DNA from: Eumeta japonica | Taxonomy: Eukaryota; Arthropoda; Insecta; Lepidoptera; Psychidae | DNA length: 64,000 nt | Assembly: GCA_005406025.1 (NCBI GenBank) | Contig: BGZK01000002.1 | Span: 1,426,001-1,490,000, forward strand | Reading direction: 5' to 3' | Part shown: positions 13,230 through 25,604 of the stretch, one piece after another | How positions within the stretch are numbered: the first letter of the stretch is position 1 | Layout of the letters: each line of letters starts with the position of its first letter | Translations under genes and position numbers: made by a program | The notes under the pieces: generated by a model | What the model saw: the letters and a program-made list of their open reading frames with translations, nothing else | The model's database searches: none | Told to the model about the DNA's origin: nothing

Positions 13230-14340
13230 ATCCTCGTGAAACCCCCACACGACGGCATCGGGGTGGGGACGGGCGGCGGTGCGGCCCGCACCGCGTGCCA
13301 CCCGTTTGGATCCGATAAAATTAAACTTAAACAAACTTTTTATTACAAATAGCTAAAAGAAATAAATAAATGACCGATTAAAGTATCAATGTACTAATAC
13401 ACAACTACAACTACAAATCAACTTACACCCTTACAACTAATTCCTAATCTCGTGCACTAGCAATACGACAACAAAGATAGGAACCCAGTCCGGACTGACT
13501 GTAGCGAGACAGCAAGACAGGAGACAGCAATGTCGGCCACTTACTGGTAGTACGTATCCAAAGCCTAACGTAATTGTACAAGTATTATTTGCTTTAAACG
13601 AAAAAATTAGTTTTTAGTTTTTCAGATATTAATACTTATTAGGTACAAATTTTCCATCTATCCAATTTGATGACATCTGTCCGTAAATTCAAATCAAAAT
13701 AAAATTGTTTTTCGCGCGCAATATCTGATTTGCGTTTGCCAAATTTTATATTTTATCACATTCGTTTGCTTGCAGTTTTAATTTCTTCTGTATGCTTGTT
13801 ACAATCCTAATCTTTCTTTTGATAGAGATTTATACGAAGTACATGACAAAAAAGGTACACCTTGTACAATGTAATAAAGAAATCGTGGTCGGGTTCCTTA
13901 TCATTACATAAGGTATACTACTAGAAAAAATGAAAAAATGGCTCATAAGTTAGTATTATTTTAATCTCTTAAATGCGTTTATTACGTGTCGTGAATGTGC
14001 CAGAAATGTTTCCTTTGCGACGTACGTGTGTCAAGCACGTTGTACTTACACGTGTGTTTGATTGTCATTCGATCATTAAACAATCTCCATTCGTGCGGTG
14101 ACGTCAGGATGCCCGCGGCGGACGCCCCCGCCGGCTCAGCCGCCGGCCCCGCGATATGTGATTTCGATGATAAAATATAGTTCGGGCGTCACGGCGACGC
14201 CTTGCGCTGATTAACTGTTAGCTGGTGCGATACTTTCAAAAACCTCTCTGTGTCTCGCTCGACCTCATTGGACTTGGCGCTCTTCGTCCCGCTGGAAAGG
14301 CGACACAGAAGAAAAATTCCCTCCTCCAGGTTGAAAGCTT
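13230..14340. other. Mixed stretch with two CpG-rich pockets, no gene recognised
   Basis: GC-rich pockets at 13230-13310 and 14090-14300 stand out of AT-rich DNA. The + frame at 13995-14180 runs across the second pocket but looks like translated GC-rich sequence. No domain, RNA or repeat was recognised. Confidence 0.3.
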
Positions 14341-14631
14341 AGATTGCCCTTTTATGGGGTAATTTCATTGAGACTATAAAATAAGGATGGCGAAATTCTT
14401 AAGCATCCTTCCCTCGGCGCGTGTCCTCAAGGAGCGCGACGCGAAAGCGCTGTGTGCGTGAACGCCGTTGAATATTTAATGAGTGATGAAGAGCGAATTT
14501 AGTTTAAGACCTGTAATTTACGAAAAACCAGATTTTTTAAAGAGAACCTACACCTATGAAATAAATTTTATTGCTATTGTAATTACAAATAAATAAAAAA
14601 GGTTCGCTCATTTTATAACAAAGAACATAAT

Positions 14632-15177
14632 TCATGTGGATTGAAATATAATTTTATATAAATATAATGGTCCTGTGGAGCTCGCTTGCCTTTTGACCAG
14701 ATCTTTCTCGCATATCCTTGTCGTAGGTAATCCATTTTTGTGATCAATTTTTTTCAAACACGGTTCGGTTTTAATACCTTTCAATAGAGAATCGCAAATG
14801 AGTACACGATGCATTAAATTTCTCTCAGTGAGTTCGTGTGGAACCGAAGTACATCCAGCAATTTTCAAATGGGTCAATACTGCTTTGTGGTCAATTCCCA
14901 ACTCTTCAGATATGTCGCAAGAATTGATACGCCAATCTTTCTATACTTTTTCCAAATCGGCATTGACTTTATCCGTAAAAGGTCGACCAGAGCAAGATCC
15001 ATTTCCGAACTCAAAATTACCGAACTGACAACGCTGGCACCAGTTTTGTGCTAATCTTACCGACACTACATTAGTTCCATACACGTCATAATTTTTTTTC
15101 GCGGCTTGTGTCGCATTTTTCCCTTTTTTGTAATAAAACTTCAAAATGTATCTAATTTCTACGTTAGCTTCATTCAT
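14632..15177 (-). pseudogene. Mariner-type transposase remnant (N-terminal half)
   Basis: The minus-strand frame starting at the Met codon at 15177 (MNEANVEIRYILKFYYKKGK) has the layout of a mariner transposase. A helix-turn-helix segment is followed by SVRLAQNWCQRCQFGNFEFG, the SGRP motif, and, after a frameshift near 14940-14905, ELGIDHKAVLTHLKIAGC and VPHELTERN. These match the two DNA-binding helices and the WVPHEL linker of mariner transposases. The catalytic DD34D half is missing, and the frame degenerates near 14640. Upstream in-frame residues before this Met probably belong to flanking sequence. The copy is a dead fragment, with no terminal repeats identified. Confidence 0.75.
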
Positions 15178-15204
15178 TTTAGTTGACAGAAAAACAATAG
15201 AAAA

Positions 15205-15335
15205 ATGGCGGGACACCATCTTGATGGTTCCGAGCCAAATTGGCAAAAACGGCACCCTAAATTTTGGTCATATCCGTGCGTCCGTCCGTATGTCACATGA
15301 ATTTTATTCGAAAAGAACAAGACGTATGAAGTTTA
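15205..15335. repeat. Dispersed repeat fragment beside the mariner remnant
   Basis: The segment around ATCCGTGCGTCCGTCCGTAT (about 15270-15290), with its preceding AAATTGGCAAAAACGGCACC, looks like a repeat type common in moth and butterfly genomes. It overlaps the 5' side of the mariner remnant. I cannot assign its class or ends. Confidence 0.35.
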
Positions 15336-16483
15336 TAGTGTATCTTATATAAGGCGGTACATAGTTTAGTAGTTAAATCACAAAAATAAATATTTTGGGA
15401 GGAATTCTATACCTATTCTATTTAGGGGTACTCTATACATGTAACAGAATTGAAAAAAAATTTCAGTAAACATCAACGTTTAACACATATTTCGGCCGTT
15501 CTGTCAAAAAAAACTAAGGTTTTAAGCAATTTTTCTGATTATGTGAATAATTTCGGGAATAATCGCTCCTAAAGTAACAGAAATTGTGTCTTTCCCCCCC
15601 TTTTTTATTTTCTAAACCATATGTCCAATATATTTTAAAAAAATAACGAAGCTAACGCTCAATAAATACTTTCAACAAAAATTATTTTCAGGATCGTCGG
15701 ATATACCATTTTTAAATTTCTGTCGGAAACCTGCGCTTTTCAACAAAAGGACGTAAGTACCATAAATATACGCTCTTTTGTATTTTAATTTACACTATTT
15801 TAAAAGCAATCATGGACATACTCGTACCTACTTGTTTCTCTAGATATAGGCGACTTAAATGCTTATACTTATTATGTGCGGGATACATAGAAAAAAGTGT
15901 AAGGCATCTGTAGTGCATTTCTTTATACTAACGGTCTCGGAACCTTATTCTGACAATGGTCCGACATGCTCTTGGCCGGTTTGTACTTTTAATTTTTCTT
16001 TTTTTAAAATGTCATAAATTTAATGGTATCGAAATGAGGCAGGTACAATAAGCACAACCAAAAAGATTTTACTGCAACTTTTTACTTGTGGAGTACAAAA
16101 AACCTTTTTCCCGACCTAATATATTCAACAATACCACTAATTAAAGACTGAACACCTTTAGATATGAAATATCATGAGAAAACCCACACTTCCAGGATTG
16201 TAATTTATATGGTAATTTAACCTTTGCTCTAAAATCTACATACAACGATAATCTTTGTACTTGTCTTGTTGGGCACAAACTTTAGCGAAATATGAAAGAA
16301 CATTATATAAAAGGAAAGTATATGCTCTAAGGCTCATAAGAAAAAATTGGTTTCTGTAAAGTCGGTTTACGGACGATAATTTTACGTGTTAATGTTAAAA
16401 GAATCATTGATGAAAAACTGCATACTTTTATGAATTTAATCTAATTATTATCACTGAATTATTATTATTTTGTATCATCTAGT

Positions 16484-16571
16484 AATGACAATTATTTTGT
16501 ATCATGATGAGATACAAAATAATTGTCATTATTTTGTATCTCTGTCCCACTCCATCGGCGACGGAGTGGGA
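16484..16571. repeat. Two consecutive hairpins
   Basis: First hairpin: 16484-16503 is repeated as a perfect 20-base reverse complement at 16511-16530, with a 7-base loop. Second hairpin: CCCACTCC at 16547-16554 pairs with GGAGTGGG at 16564-16571 around a short GC-rich loop. No ORF or terminator context explains them. Confidence 0.7.
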
Positions 16572-17510
16572 AGAGACGTAAATGCGTCACAAGCCGAACG
16601 CTTAGGCCGATCGTGCCTGTTTATTGTTCCGCGCTTTCGCTCGCGCGCTCGGCGCAGGCGGAACGCGACAATGGGTCATGCTTTTTCGTGCGTGCAGCCG
16701 GCGTTCATCGATTTATAAGACGTTATCACGTCAATAATTATGAGACTAATTAGCAGTAGATGCTGCGTCAATGCAAGCGGGCACCGTTCTACAAAAGCAA
16801 TTGCAAAAATATCAATATGAATAATCATATAGTTACACAAAAAAATTATGTCATGTTAAAATAAAACTGTTTTCTAGCAAATTACATATCTTAATGTATG
16901 AAGTAACAAAACATCCATCCGTCTATCTAATAAATACATACCTATATGTGTATTTACAAAATAACAAATTATATGTATGAACATTCACATCCAAACATTA
17001 TCTATTTTCATTTTCTTCATTTACCAACTGTCGCGCATAATCCACATACGTGCCTTATAACTTTCCCTACCTTAAAACCCTTCAGAGGTATACCGTAGGA
17101 GCAGCTCGCAGTAGACAGTGACGGATTACTCGGGCCAGCGAGAGGACGGGCCAGCATTAGCGCACAGAAGTACAATGCCCGAGCACGTAGGCCTGCCGCT
17201 GGATTTGTCGAGAAGATTGTGGCGGCCTGTGTTGTCGCAAAAAGCATTAACAGCGTTGAACTGTATATTTTTATACGTCGCATGTGTCGAGTAACGCAGT
17301 TTGAAGCGGTCGGACCCTCTCGGTGCCGCGCCGGCGTCCTCGTAGCGCTCGCGGCGCTGCGGCTGTCCGGCTGGAGGGGCGCGCAGGGGCCGCGCCGCAC
17401 CCGGGCCGCCGCCCGCCACTTCCGAGACATGTCCTCGAGCGGGTGGCGCCGCAGTCACGCTGGTGGTGAGCGCCCGGGCCGCCGAGGTCGCTCGGTATCT
17501 TTTCGATCTT
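16545..17510. other. CpG-rich stretch in two blocks
   Basis: Blocks at 16545-16720 and 17090-17510 are GC- and CpG-rich. Several long frames overlap on both strands in the second block (17017-17623). That is what GC-rich, stop-poor DNA gives by chance, and none contains a recognisable domain. A promoter region or untranslated exon is possible. Confidence 0.3.
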
Positions 17511-18304
17511 ACCGTGGAAATGTGATATTTTCCAAAGGAAGGAGTTGTTTATGTTCATTTCCAGTAATAAATATTTCAGTACATATTCTTATCACTTCAA
17601 CTAAGCGATTCTTGCACATATAATATGCAAATGAACAGCACCTCGACGCTTGTCTCCGTTATAAAACAAAATATTCTTATTTAATCTCTATTACATTTTG
17701 TTTTAATTTAGTCGGGTTTATAAAATCAAGTTAAACAACTTAGTGTGAAAAACAAATACAGCACCTTGTGTCATCGGTGTCACCTGGTTGCCTGAGCACT
17801 TTGGAAGCCATGCGTAACTTAGTCGACGTTTGACATCACACTAATATCGCAACTTGCACACTAAGATTCATGTTATTTTTCAGCGCTATCGCCTTCACAC
17901 TGAAGGTACACTAACACCATATCCAAATACTCACTGCATTAAATAAACTCACATACACGTTGCGTTGCGAGATTTTTCACAATCGAAATGCGTGTGCTCC
18001 TCCGTGCGGCGTTGCGTTCGTATTGAAATGCCATAAAACCGAATAACAGAAGGAAGTTAGCGCTAAGAACAGCAGTGGCAATATCGCACAAAGCGCACGA
18101 GTACAAATTTCACAAGCCGATTCATTAATAATTAACAAAAGTTATTTATATTTAATATTACTTTTAATATACTCTCATTCCTTTTAATATGTTTATTATA
18201 GTTAGAATATGATACTCTATAACGGGCAGTAATGGCTCGGTGTTGTTCATTTGCATACTATATATGACAGAGAATGAAAAATAAAATAGTTCTTTTTTTT
18301 CTAG

Positions 18305-18363
18305 TTTTGACTTCATTTATCCAAATGATATAGAGTGGCCTAACGAGCAGTGGAGGAGCTTCA
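18305..18363 (+). CDS. Candidate 59-nt internal exon, unknown protein
   Basis: A strong acceptor (polypyrimidine run then CTAG, AG at 18303-18304) and a consensus donor (GTGAGT from 18364) bracket 59 nt. One frame is open and reads FDFIYPNDIEWPNEQWRSF with one base left at each end. The mix of Trp, Asp, Glu and Pro is unlike translated AT-rich noise. I cannot identify the protein and found no adjoining exon. Short open segments between splice-like sites occur by chance, so this is only a candidate. Confidence 0.25.
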
Positions 18364-18987
18364 GTGAGTAATTGTTTTCCTTAAGTCTGTGTCCGATGAC
18401 CGTACGCGTTGTCTTTCCGCAGCGAACAAAGCGGCAAACGGCGACTAGCTCGAGCGCGAACTCAATCGATTAATTTCTTCGAAATACAATATTTTCGCTA
18501 GTAAAACGACATAAACAACTATAAACATCATTTATTTTCGTCATTTAGTAGAGTTTTCAGATAATTGCATTGTCGCTATGATATTGATTCTCAACAACAA
18601 ATGGCACTACATGAACTGGAGGTGGCACTATACGCGTTTCGTTACACATCTAAATATTTATTTTCGAAAATGCATATAAACGATTTGTCCTGTAAGAAGT
18701 TATCATATTCCCACTGCAAACTCGACTGTAAAACATTGTTGCTTAGATATTTATCTATAACACTACGAAATTGCCAAATTATTTATGAGTAAATCGATAA
18801 AAATTAATTATGGGATTACATAATAATAACACATTTTAATTTAAACATCCTTTTAGATATTGTAGGTTTCTTCCTTGGATTTTTTGATTTTCTAATTTCA
18901 TTCGAAGACAAAAACGCTTGCTGTGGATCGTCCTAAGAAGATGGGCATCTGCTATTGCGGACTTTTTGATAGCTCTATTTAAAATCT

Positions 18988-19757
18988 ATAATAGGGTATT
19001 TGACACTTTTTTGAAAAGTATGTCAAAATATTTAAAACATAGCCATTTTTCACTAGATTTTTTATTTTATCAAAATACGTTCGTTAAGTAGTCTTAACAC
19101 ACCTTTCAAATTTTAATCACTTTAAATTCCCGCGGAAACGCTGGTCGCCATGTTATTTCGGTATGACGTCACTATCGAGTAAACAAACAAAACGTCAAAT
19201 CTAAGGTTAGATTAATTAACTTAAATTCGCGTTTTTTGCCATATCTTGCGCTATTAAACGACATGAATCGTTATCATTACTGTTTAGTGACGAATTGTAA
19301 AAGTTCTAGTGTTAAAACCCCTGGAAAACTGTTTATCAAAGTGCCAAATGATATCGAAATGAGAACTGTTTGGTTAGAACTCGCAAGACGAGATCCGAAA
19401 TCATTTTCTACGAAAAGCGATCTGTACTTATGTGAGGATCACTTTAATGTAAGTGTAAATACTTCTATCTATATATTTACAAATATAAATCTAACACCAT
19501 CTCTATCATAATCATAACCTAACAATAACGTTAGTCGTACTTTGTTTTGTTTAGTCGATAGTGACGTCACACTTGACATAATCATGGCGGATAGCGTTTT
19601 TGGTCACGTGATATACAGATTAAAAAAGTACGAATTTAAACTTAAAATAATAAATGGAAATCGTGATTTCTTGATCGGAAATCAATATATCCATTCAATA
19701 AGTTATCATAATTACATACTTTCACATTTTTTTGTTTATGATGGCAACAACCCTATT
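18988..19757. mobile_element. Possible DNA transposon carrying a THAP exon
   Basis: The THAP exon at 19263-19448 lies between imperfect inverted repeats. The left arm is 19136-19190 and the right arm 19542-19601. They share the core TGACGTCACTATCGA and the sequence AAACGCT plus CGCCATG. Farther out, AATAGGGT (18993-19000) recurs inverted at 19750-19757, which could be short terminal repeats of a 0.77-kb element. No catalytic domain is present. THAP domains are known as DNA-binding heads of P-element transposases as well as of host proteins, so this may be a non-autonomous derivative. The outer boundary is uncertain. Confidence 0.4.
19263..19448 (+). CDS. THAP zinc-finger domain exon (partial)
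   Basis: Sixty-two codons from the ATG at 19263 encode a THAP-type C2CH zinc finger, a DNA-binding fold. The visible ligands are Cys7, Cys12, Cys57 and His60, with the conserved Trp37 between the pairs. The exon ends at a consensus donor (GTAAGT from 19449) before the AVPTIF-like segment that usually closes the domain, so a second exon would be needed. None was found in the next kilobases. The frame also opens a little upstream from a non-ATG codon, but the ATG fits the usual THAP N-terminus. Inverted repeats on both sides suggest it travels with a transposable element rather than forming a stable host gene. The domain call is firm; function is unknown. Confidence 0.6.
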
Positions 19758-19759
19758 GT

Positions 19760-22440
19760 TTAGCATATTAATTTGATACATACCTTATGATTTACTCAAC
19801 GTAAGCCATTTAAACGCGCCTAAAGCGTCTTTTTTTCCAACTCGATTCACCGTTACTGGCAATGCTTATTTCGTTTATGTAATAAAATATTTTTTGAATT
19901 CATATTTTAAGAATTAAAAAAAAATTCATGTAAATCAAATCGTTCTCGCGTTAAAAGAATATAAACGGACAGAGAAATAGAAAGACGTTGAGTTTTATTA
20001 AATGTATCAATGTAAATTTTTTCGATTGATATCAATTTGTTATCTTTTACACACTTTATTTGTTCGCTATGTTGTATGTTGTTATTATACATTTCTAAAC
20101 TGTGACAATGTAATTCTTTCATTTTTCCCAGTCAAAGCTGAACATTAGCATGTTGTTAAAACTTATCGATTAACATTATCGGTGTATCAATCAAATCAAA
20201 AATAATTTCAAATAAAACAATTAAACTTTCATATGTTTGTTCTATTTTTATCGATATAACACACTTAAAGGAGGACTGACGTAACTTATTTGTTTGTAAC
20301 CGATTTAAAAGAAACAAACACCAAATGTGGCGGAAAGCTTGCCGCGGTACACCAGGGAAAACCGCATTTCAATCGAGTAAACCAGACCAGTGTGTACGCC
20401 TATCTTAATCGATTAAGGTTTTATTGTGTGTATAGATATCTAAATCATTCGAATGAATTAACGTATTTTCGGAACTTATAAGACTTACAGTGTTTTCTGA
20501 TACGTATTTTCTAGATTTTTTTTTTTGAATTGGAAGAATGACGGCATAAAGAAGTGATAAATTGCTTAAAGCTTGATAATTACAAAAAAAAAAATTCAAT
20601 GTAACACTTCTGATCACGACCACAATGGACACTCGATAGAAGCCAATATTTATAAATAAAATATACAAATTTATTTCAAGGTTACAAAAGTAAAAAGTTC
20701 TATGTTTTTAAAAAAGAATTTAATAATTCGTCTGAAAATTTAGAATGTTTCGGACGACCTTGAAAATAATTTTAATTTAAAAACGCTAAGACTAGTAACA
20801 CAACGATGTAGTTTTTTGAGTAGGCTTCTCCGGATATGAAAAAGTAGAATAAACTTCGTTATTTATTTCAGAACAGAAGTCCCGACCACAGTTTCGAACT
20901 TAAACAATACGTAAAACCCTAACGCAAATTATTCATTAATTTGTAATCACTCAAAACTTCGAGATCTCATGATGACTCGATTTTCGAAAATTGGACTAAC
21001 TTTCCAATTTTTATAGCGTGAAATTAACATTAACTTTCCAATTTTTCAATTCAAATTTCCATAACTGGAAGTTGAAAATATGAAAATACTTTTTTCAAAA
21101 TTTTCAAACTTCTATATCTCTTGAAACGAAGTGATCCGTAAATATCTATATGAGTTAGCTTAACCTTTTCTCTTCAACTTCCAGCTAAGAAAGTCATACT
21201 CAATTAGAACGAACTATAAGGATTTTAACATTGCGTCTTTTGTCAGTACTTTGTCTTATTATCATAATATGACTAATGTGATACTTTGTGAGACAATGTG
21301 TGGTGGTTTGTTACGCAATCACTCATATACGGATGGACCGATTTCGATGAAATTTAGCACTCAAAATATTTTCAGGATTATACGCATCACATTTTATACC
21401 TCCCACTAATGCGCTTTTGTGCAATAATTTACAAGAAATCTAAATCGACATCTATCAAAAGCGGAATCGAAATCGAGAGCGATAGCGATTGGAAAATAGA
21501 GGGAAGAGATCATGCGGCCTTAAATCAAAGCAGGATCGGTGTAGTATCAGTAACAGCACGATGACTCGATACGAAAAATGAGGAGTCGATTTTATGTCAA
21601 CGCGGACGGAGCAGGGAGCAAAAGTTAGTCTTAAGTAAAACAGATTTAATACAACCGATGCGAAGAAGTACAGAACCTGGTATAAACTCACAATAAATTT
21701 ATCCCACACTCCTACTTCCAATAATAGTGTATCGTAACACCTATCTATATAAATATAAATTAAATGCTGTCCGTCGGTGCGCGCATCACCTGCCTCTATC
21801 GATGTGGCTCTTCTTTTAACATGTAATAGTTCAAATAAGGTGTTTAGGAAATTCAAGGATAACTGAAAGTGTCTTTTTTTCTGTGACATATTTGTATAAA
21901 CTCGAGACCGTCATTCGCGACTCGAAGGATGAAGAATATGCTTAATTCATTTTATGTTTCGTTTGTTATGGACTTGGAAAAAATTTAGATAATTACAAAG
22001 GAAAGTCTGGAAATTCAAACAAACTAGAAAAGTCATTTTTGTATGCAGTCTCGATCGTAGTTGACGACGGGAACGTCATCACTTTTTTGTTTTATTCGTT
22101 ATGCTCCCGAACTAAAAATAACTCAATTACACGTTTTCAATTAAAAAAAACTGGTCGATCTACCTAAAATTGTGAACAACCACATTCCAATTTAAATTAA
22201 AATACAATATATTTATGTTATTTTGTGATTTGTCCAACAAATCCAGTTAGTTGACTTCTATTCCAATTTATTTCGTTACATGCACAATTCTCGCTTGACA
22301 GATGATTGTTAAATTGCGAATGAAACCAATCGGTTAGCAGTGACGATAATGTTTTTATTACAACTTTTATTCAGTCCCACCGTGGCTATTCAAATCTTAC
22401 AAGTCAAAATTGACGCACTTTCCGCTTTCACACTGAGCTG
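19760..22440. other. AT-rich stretch, possible repeat remnants
   Basis: No gene was recognised. Around 21290-21430 the phrase GGACCGATTTCGATGAAATT resembles a motif found in dispersed insect repeats. The 144-codon minus frame at 21455-21889 ends in an Arg/Phe/Ser-rich tail (RSRFRFRF) and looks like translated repeat sequence. Confidence 0.35.
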
Positions 22441-22448
22441 AAATTTTG

Positions 22449-22473
22449 TATATATATATATATATATATATAT
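22449..22473. repeat. (TA)n microsatellite
   Basis: A run of about 12 TA dinucleotides just before the 121-bp tandem array. Confidence 0.9.
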
Positions 22474-22501
22474 GTTAATTGGATGACAATACAATACAAT
22501 G

Positions 22502-23066
22502 ACGTCAAAGAGCTGGTCTAACGATGTATCCGGAAGACGGCCTAGAAACTTTGTAATGAAACGATGTAACCCCGTCGACTTTGGATTCATTCGATATGTC
22601 TTCACAAACACTTTGTTCCTAAATGACGTCCGAGGTCCAGATGATACAGTCGGAAGTTAAGCAAAGAAATTCTGTAACAAAACGAGGTAACTCCATCGAA
22701 TCTGCGAGAGTTTGATTTGTCTTCACAAATACGCCGGTCCTAGAATGTGTCAAGGATCCCGACGATGGACTCGAAAGTTTGCCACAGGAACTCTGTAGAG
22801 AAACAGGTGACCCGATTAAACTTGGGCTCGTTCGATTTGTTTTTATTCTAGTCTGGTCCTAGATAATTGTTCAGGGTCCTGACAACGTTTCGTGAGACAG
22901 CTACAGGAGTTCTTTGATTAAACGACATAAGCCCGTCGACTTCGGGCTCATTTGATTTGTGTTCACAATTACTCTGGTTCTAAATGGTTTTTGACATCCT
23001 GATGGCTAAACCAGAAAATGGCCACAGGAACTTCGTAACGAAACGTCGTAATCCAATCGAAATCGT
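22502..23066. repeat. Degenerate 121-bp tandem array, four full units
   Basis: Four consecutive units start at 22555, 22676, 22797 and 22916, with lengths 121, 121, 119 and 121 bp. Partial units flank them (22502-22554 and 23037-23066). Each unit holds, in the same order, an AAACGA-like start, a CGTCGACTT-like segment, TTTGATTTGTCTTCACAAAT, a GGTCCTA block and CCACAGGAACTCTGT at the end. Pairwise identity by eye is about 60-75 percent, so the array is old. The period is not a multiple of three and the frames contain stops, so it is a minisatellite or satellite-type repeat rather than a protein repeat. Confidence 0.75.
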
Positions 23067-23069
23067 ACT

Positions 23070-24380
23070 AGCGGCAACCAGCAACAGTACAGCCGTACCG
23101 ACTTCGACAATCGCTATACAAATATACCATTAGTTACACCGTAGTTACTAGTTATTTTGCCGTCATGCAATATTGAAATGTAAAAAATAAGTAAATACAA
23201 AACAATTTTTTGAAACAATATGAGTATTTTAAAAGAAAGTAAAATTTTAAAAGTAAATTTATTCTGCTTGAAAAAACCATTTTCTACATTTTAACTTTTT
23301 AACAGCAACAAAGTTCCTTAGTCTTCGTCAAATCTCTTCCATACCAGAAATACACACTTCCAAAACTTAACACGTCATACCTCGTACTAATTTGTACTAA
23401 GTGTACTATACTATAAAGCCTTGCGTTAGTTAATTTCATCACGGTTAATTGTTCACTTTGTTTTATCTAGCACTGACTTAAAAAACAACTAGTTAATGGA
23501 ACTGTTTAAATGACAAAACTACATAATATTTGCTTTGTTCTATAATGTATGTTTCTTATCTCACTAAAATTAGTATTCTTGTTTTTAGCATATAGCATAG
23601 TAAGAACACATACAATAAGAAGTAAATACAAATAAGTAAAAAGCATTTAGTTCATCAAACCTGATTTTTGAAAACAATTTTTGGTTTTTTGTAAAACAAT
23701 ATTTTATTCAACATTTTTTAGTTGTAGATTGATTAAATTTTATAATACCTCAGTAGAGCTTCTAAATTCATTATTTGAATGAAACAACCCCGTTTATAGG
23801 TAACAATTAAGAAGAGGAAAAACGTTTAACGAAAATCTTAACTAATACTTCATTAGGGAACGTGCAGCGACTCGCTCATAAAGTTACACCGAGAGTCGCG
23901 GCCGTCGCCAGCGCTTAGTCCAGTCGTGTACCAAACGACACCGAACTACAACGTCCCCTGCTGTTTCACTTGAACATATAATCTTCGACGGAAAAATCAA
24001 ATTTTGACGTTTACGCCGCCACGTATTGAAGAGTTCTTCGTTTCTTAACCGACTTTGAACAAAAAGTGGTTTTCTATTTCGTCGTATTTTATGATTAACA
24101 TGTAATCAAATTAATAACTTTGCCAGTTGTAAACTGATTGAAAGTATTTTTTATTAGAAAGATCTTATCGTCGAAAAAGTCGTTCGTTTATTATTTTTGA
24201 TATTTCTAAATTAGTATTAGACCATTCCACTCTTCAAACAAAATACTCAGTAATTAAATGTTTTAACTTTTCAGGGTCTTTAACGTATTTTCTATAAATA
24301 TCGCAATCTAAAAAAAAATAAAGAGCATAATCAAAATTGATATAATAATTGATCGATTTGTTCCAAACTCCCTAATCTCT
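23070..24380. other. No recognisable gene
   Basis: AT-rich sequence with scattered homopolymers. No conserved frame, RNA or clear repeat was seen. Confidence 0.4.
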
Positions 24381-24399
24381 TCATGAATTTCGGATCATA

Positions 24400-24680
24400 C
24401 GCGTCGTATAGAACCCGGCATCGACCGCGGTCGCCGGGCCCGACGGGCTTGGGTGGGGGGTGGGCAAGCCGCCCCGCCCGCCCGTACAGTAAGTCGGAAG
24501 CTTTACATAGAAATGTCTGTTTGGCGAACTTTCGCAATATGTCCCGTGCGGTCGTAACGACGGCCTAAAAAATTTAATCTGAAGCCGGCGAAGAAGTTCC
24601 ACCGTAAAACCGTTAAAACGCGAGCGGAGCGAAAGGGCGCGCCGCCCCCCGCGCCGCCCACGCGCCTGTGAAGTGCCCCG
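24400..24680. other. CpG-rich pocket
   Basis: A GC-rich block with short runs of C and G lies between AT-rich flanks. Overlapping frames on both strands (24331-24602) arise from the scarcity of stops and show no domain. It may be regulatory or an untranslated exon. Confidence 0.3.
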
Positions 24681-24689
24681 ATAAAGATA

Positions 24690-25600
24690 TCTTTCTTTCA
24701 GTTGGAAAACTCAATTCGAAACTACTACGTATAAAATTAGATTTAACTTTATCCGATTTATACTAAACTACGGTTTCGATTAAATCTAAGTGTGATCGAA
24801 GGATTGAAGTGCAGACCTATTTAAGACACGCTTGGTCGTGAAGGCCCCCGCCGGCGCCCGCTGCGTCTGAAAGGATGCTTCGTTTTGTTTTACACGAGTC
24901 TTATTCAGATTAGCGAACTAACAATTTAGACTATCGCCGATTTTAAGTTCAAAATATTTAAAACGGTGTTAAGTTTTTATTTAACAAAAAAGAATAAGTC
25001 CGCGTCGTAAAAATTAACATAACAACTGTCTCATAAATAATGTCGTTTTTAATGTTCACTTTAAAAAAAATCATAATAAAGGAAAACCATAATAATCTAA
25101 GCACATCGTATTTTACACTTTTAACCCAACATTTAGCAAGTTCTTTGAGACGTTGGTAAAGCTAATCTTTGAGTTTAAACCAGACCCGATAAAAAAAAAT
25201 ACAATTTCATATTTAAAGTATAAAAAAAAACCCGCATAATTGACAAAAATGAACCCTTTTTCAACCCAACAATAACCTTTTAATCCTGTCACGTTTGAAT
25301 TAAAATATGTCTCGCCCGGACAACTTGAGGTGTGCCTGTCGTGTGAGGGGACACCCTTTTAGCTGATGCGTCATCCCAAAAGTCCAGGCGCTCGGCGTGT
25401 GATCGTCTAGTGGCACTATTTACTTTGTGTTTCACTCCCGCAAATTATTTTTCATATAAAAGACCGAGTTAATTCCGCACCAGCCCGTGTTTTCAATTTA
25501 TTCTACTCATCTATAGCACTCGCGTTCACTAACAGACGGCAAGTGACAGCCGCCGCCCGCATCGAACCCGCCCGCCCTGAGTCCACAGTTACATATGGTC
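24690..25600. other. No recognisable gene
   Basis: Mostly AT-rich, with a slightly GC-richer part at 25310-25580. I saw no domain, RNA gene or repeat. Confidence 0.35.
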
Positions 25601-25604
25601 TAAG

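Noticed and set aside
17017..17623. Four overlapping frames of 95-137 codons on both strands
   Set aside because: Open frames in every phase follow from scarce stops in CpG-rich sequence. None has motifs, and they exclude one another.
21455..21889. 144-codon minus frame
   Set aside because: Ser/Arg/Phe-rich tail from a degenerate repeat, and no domain.
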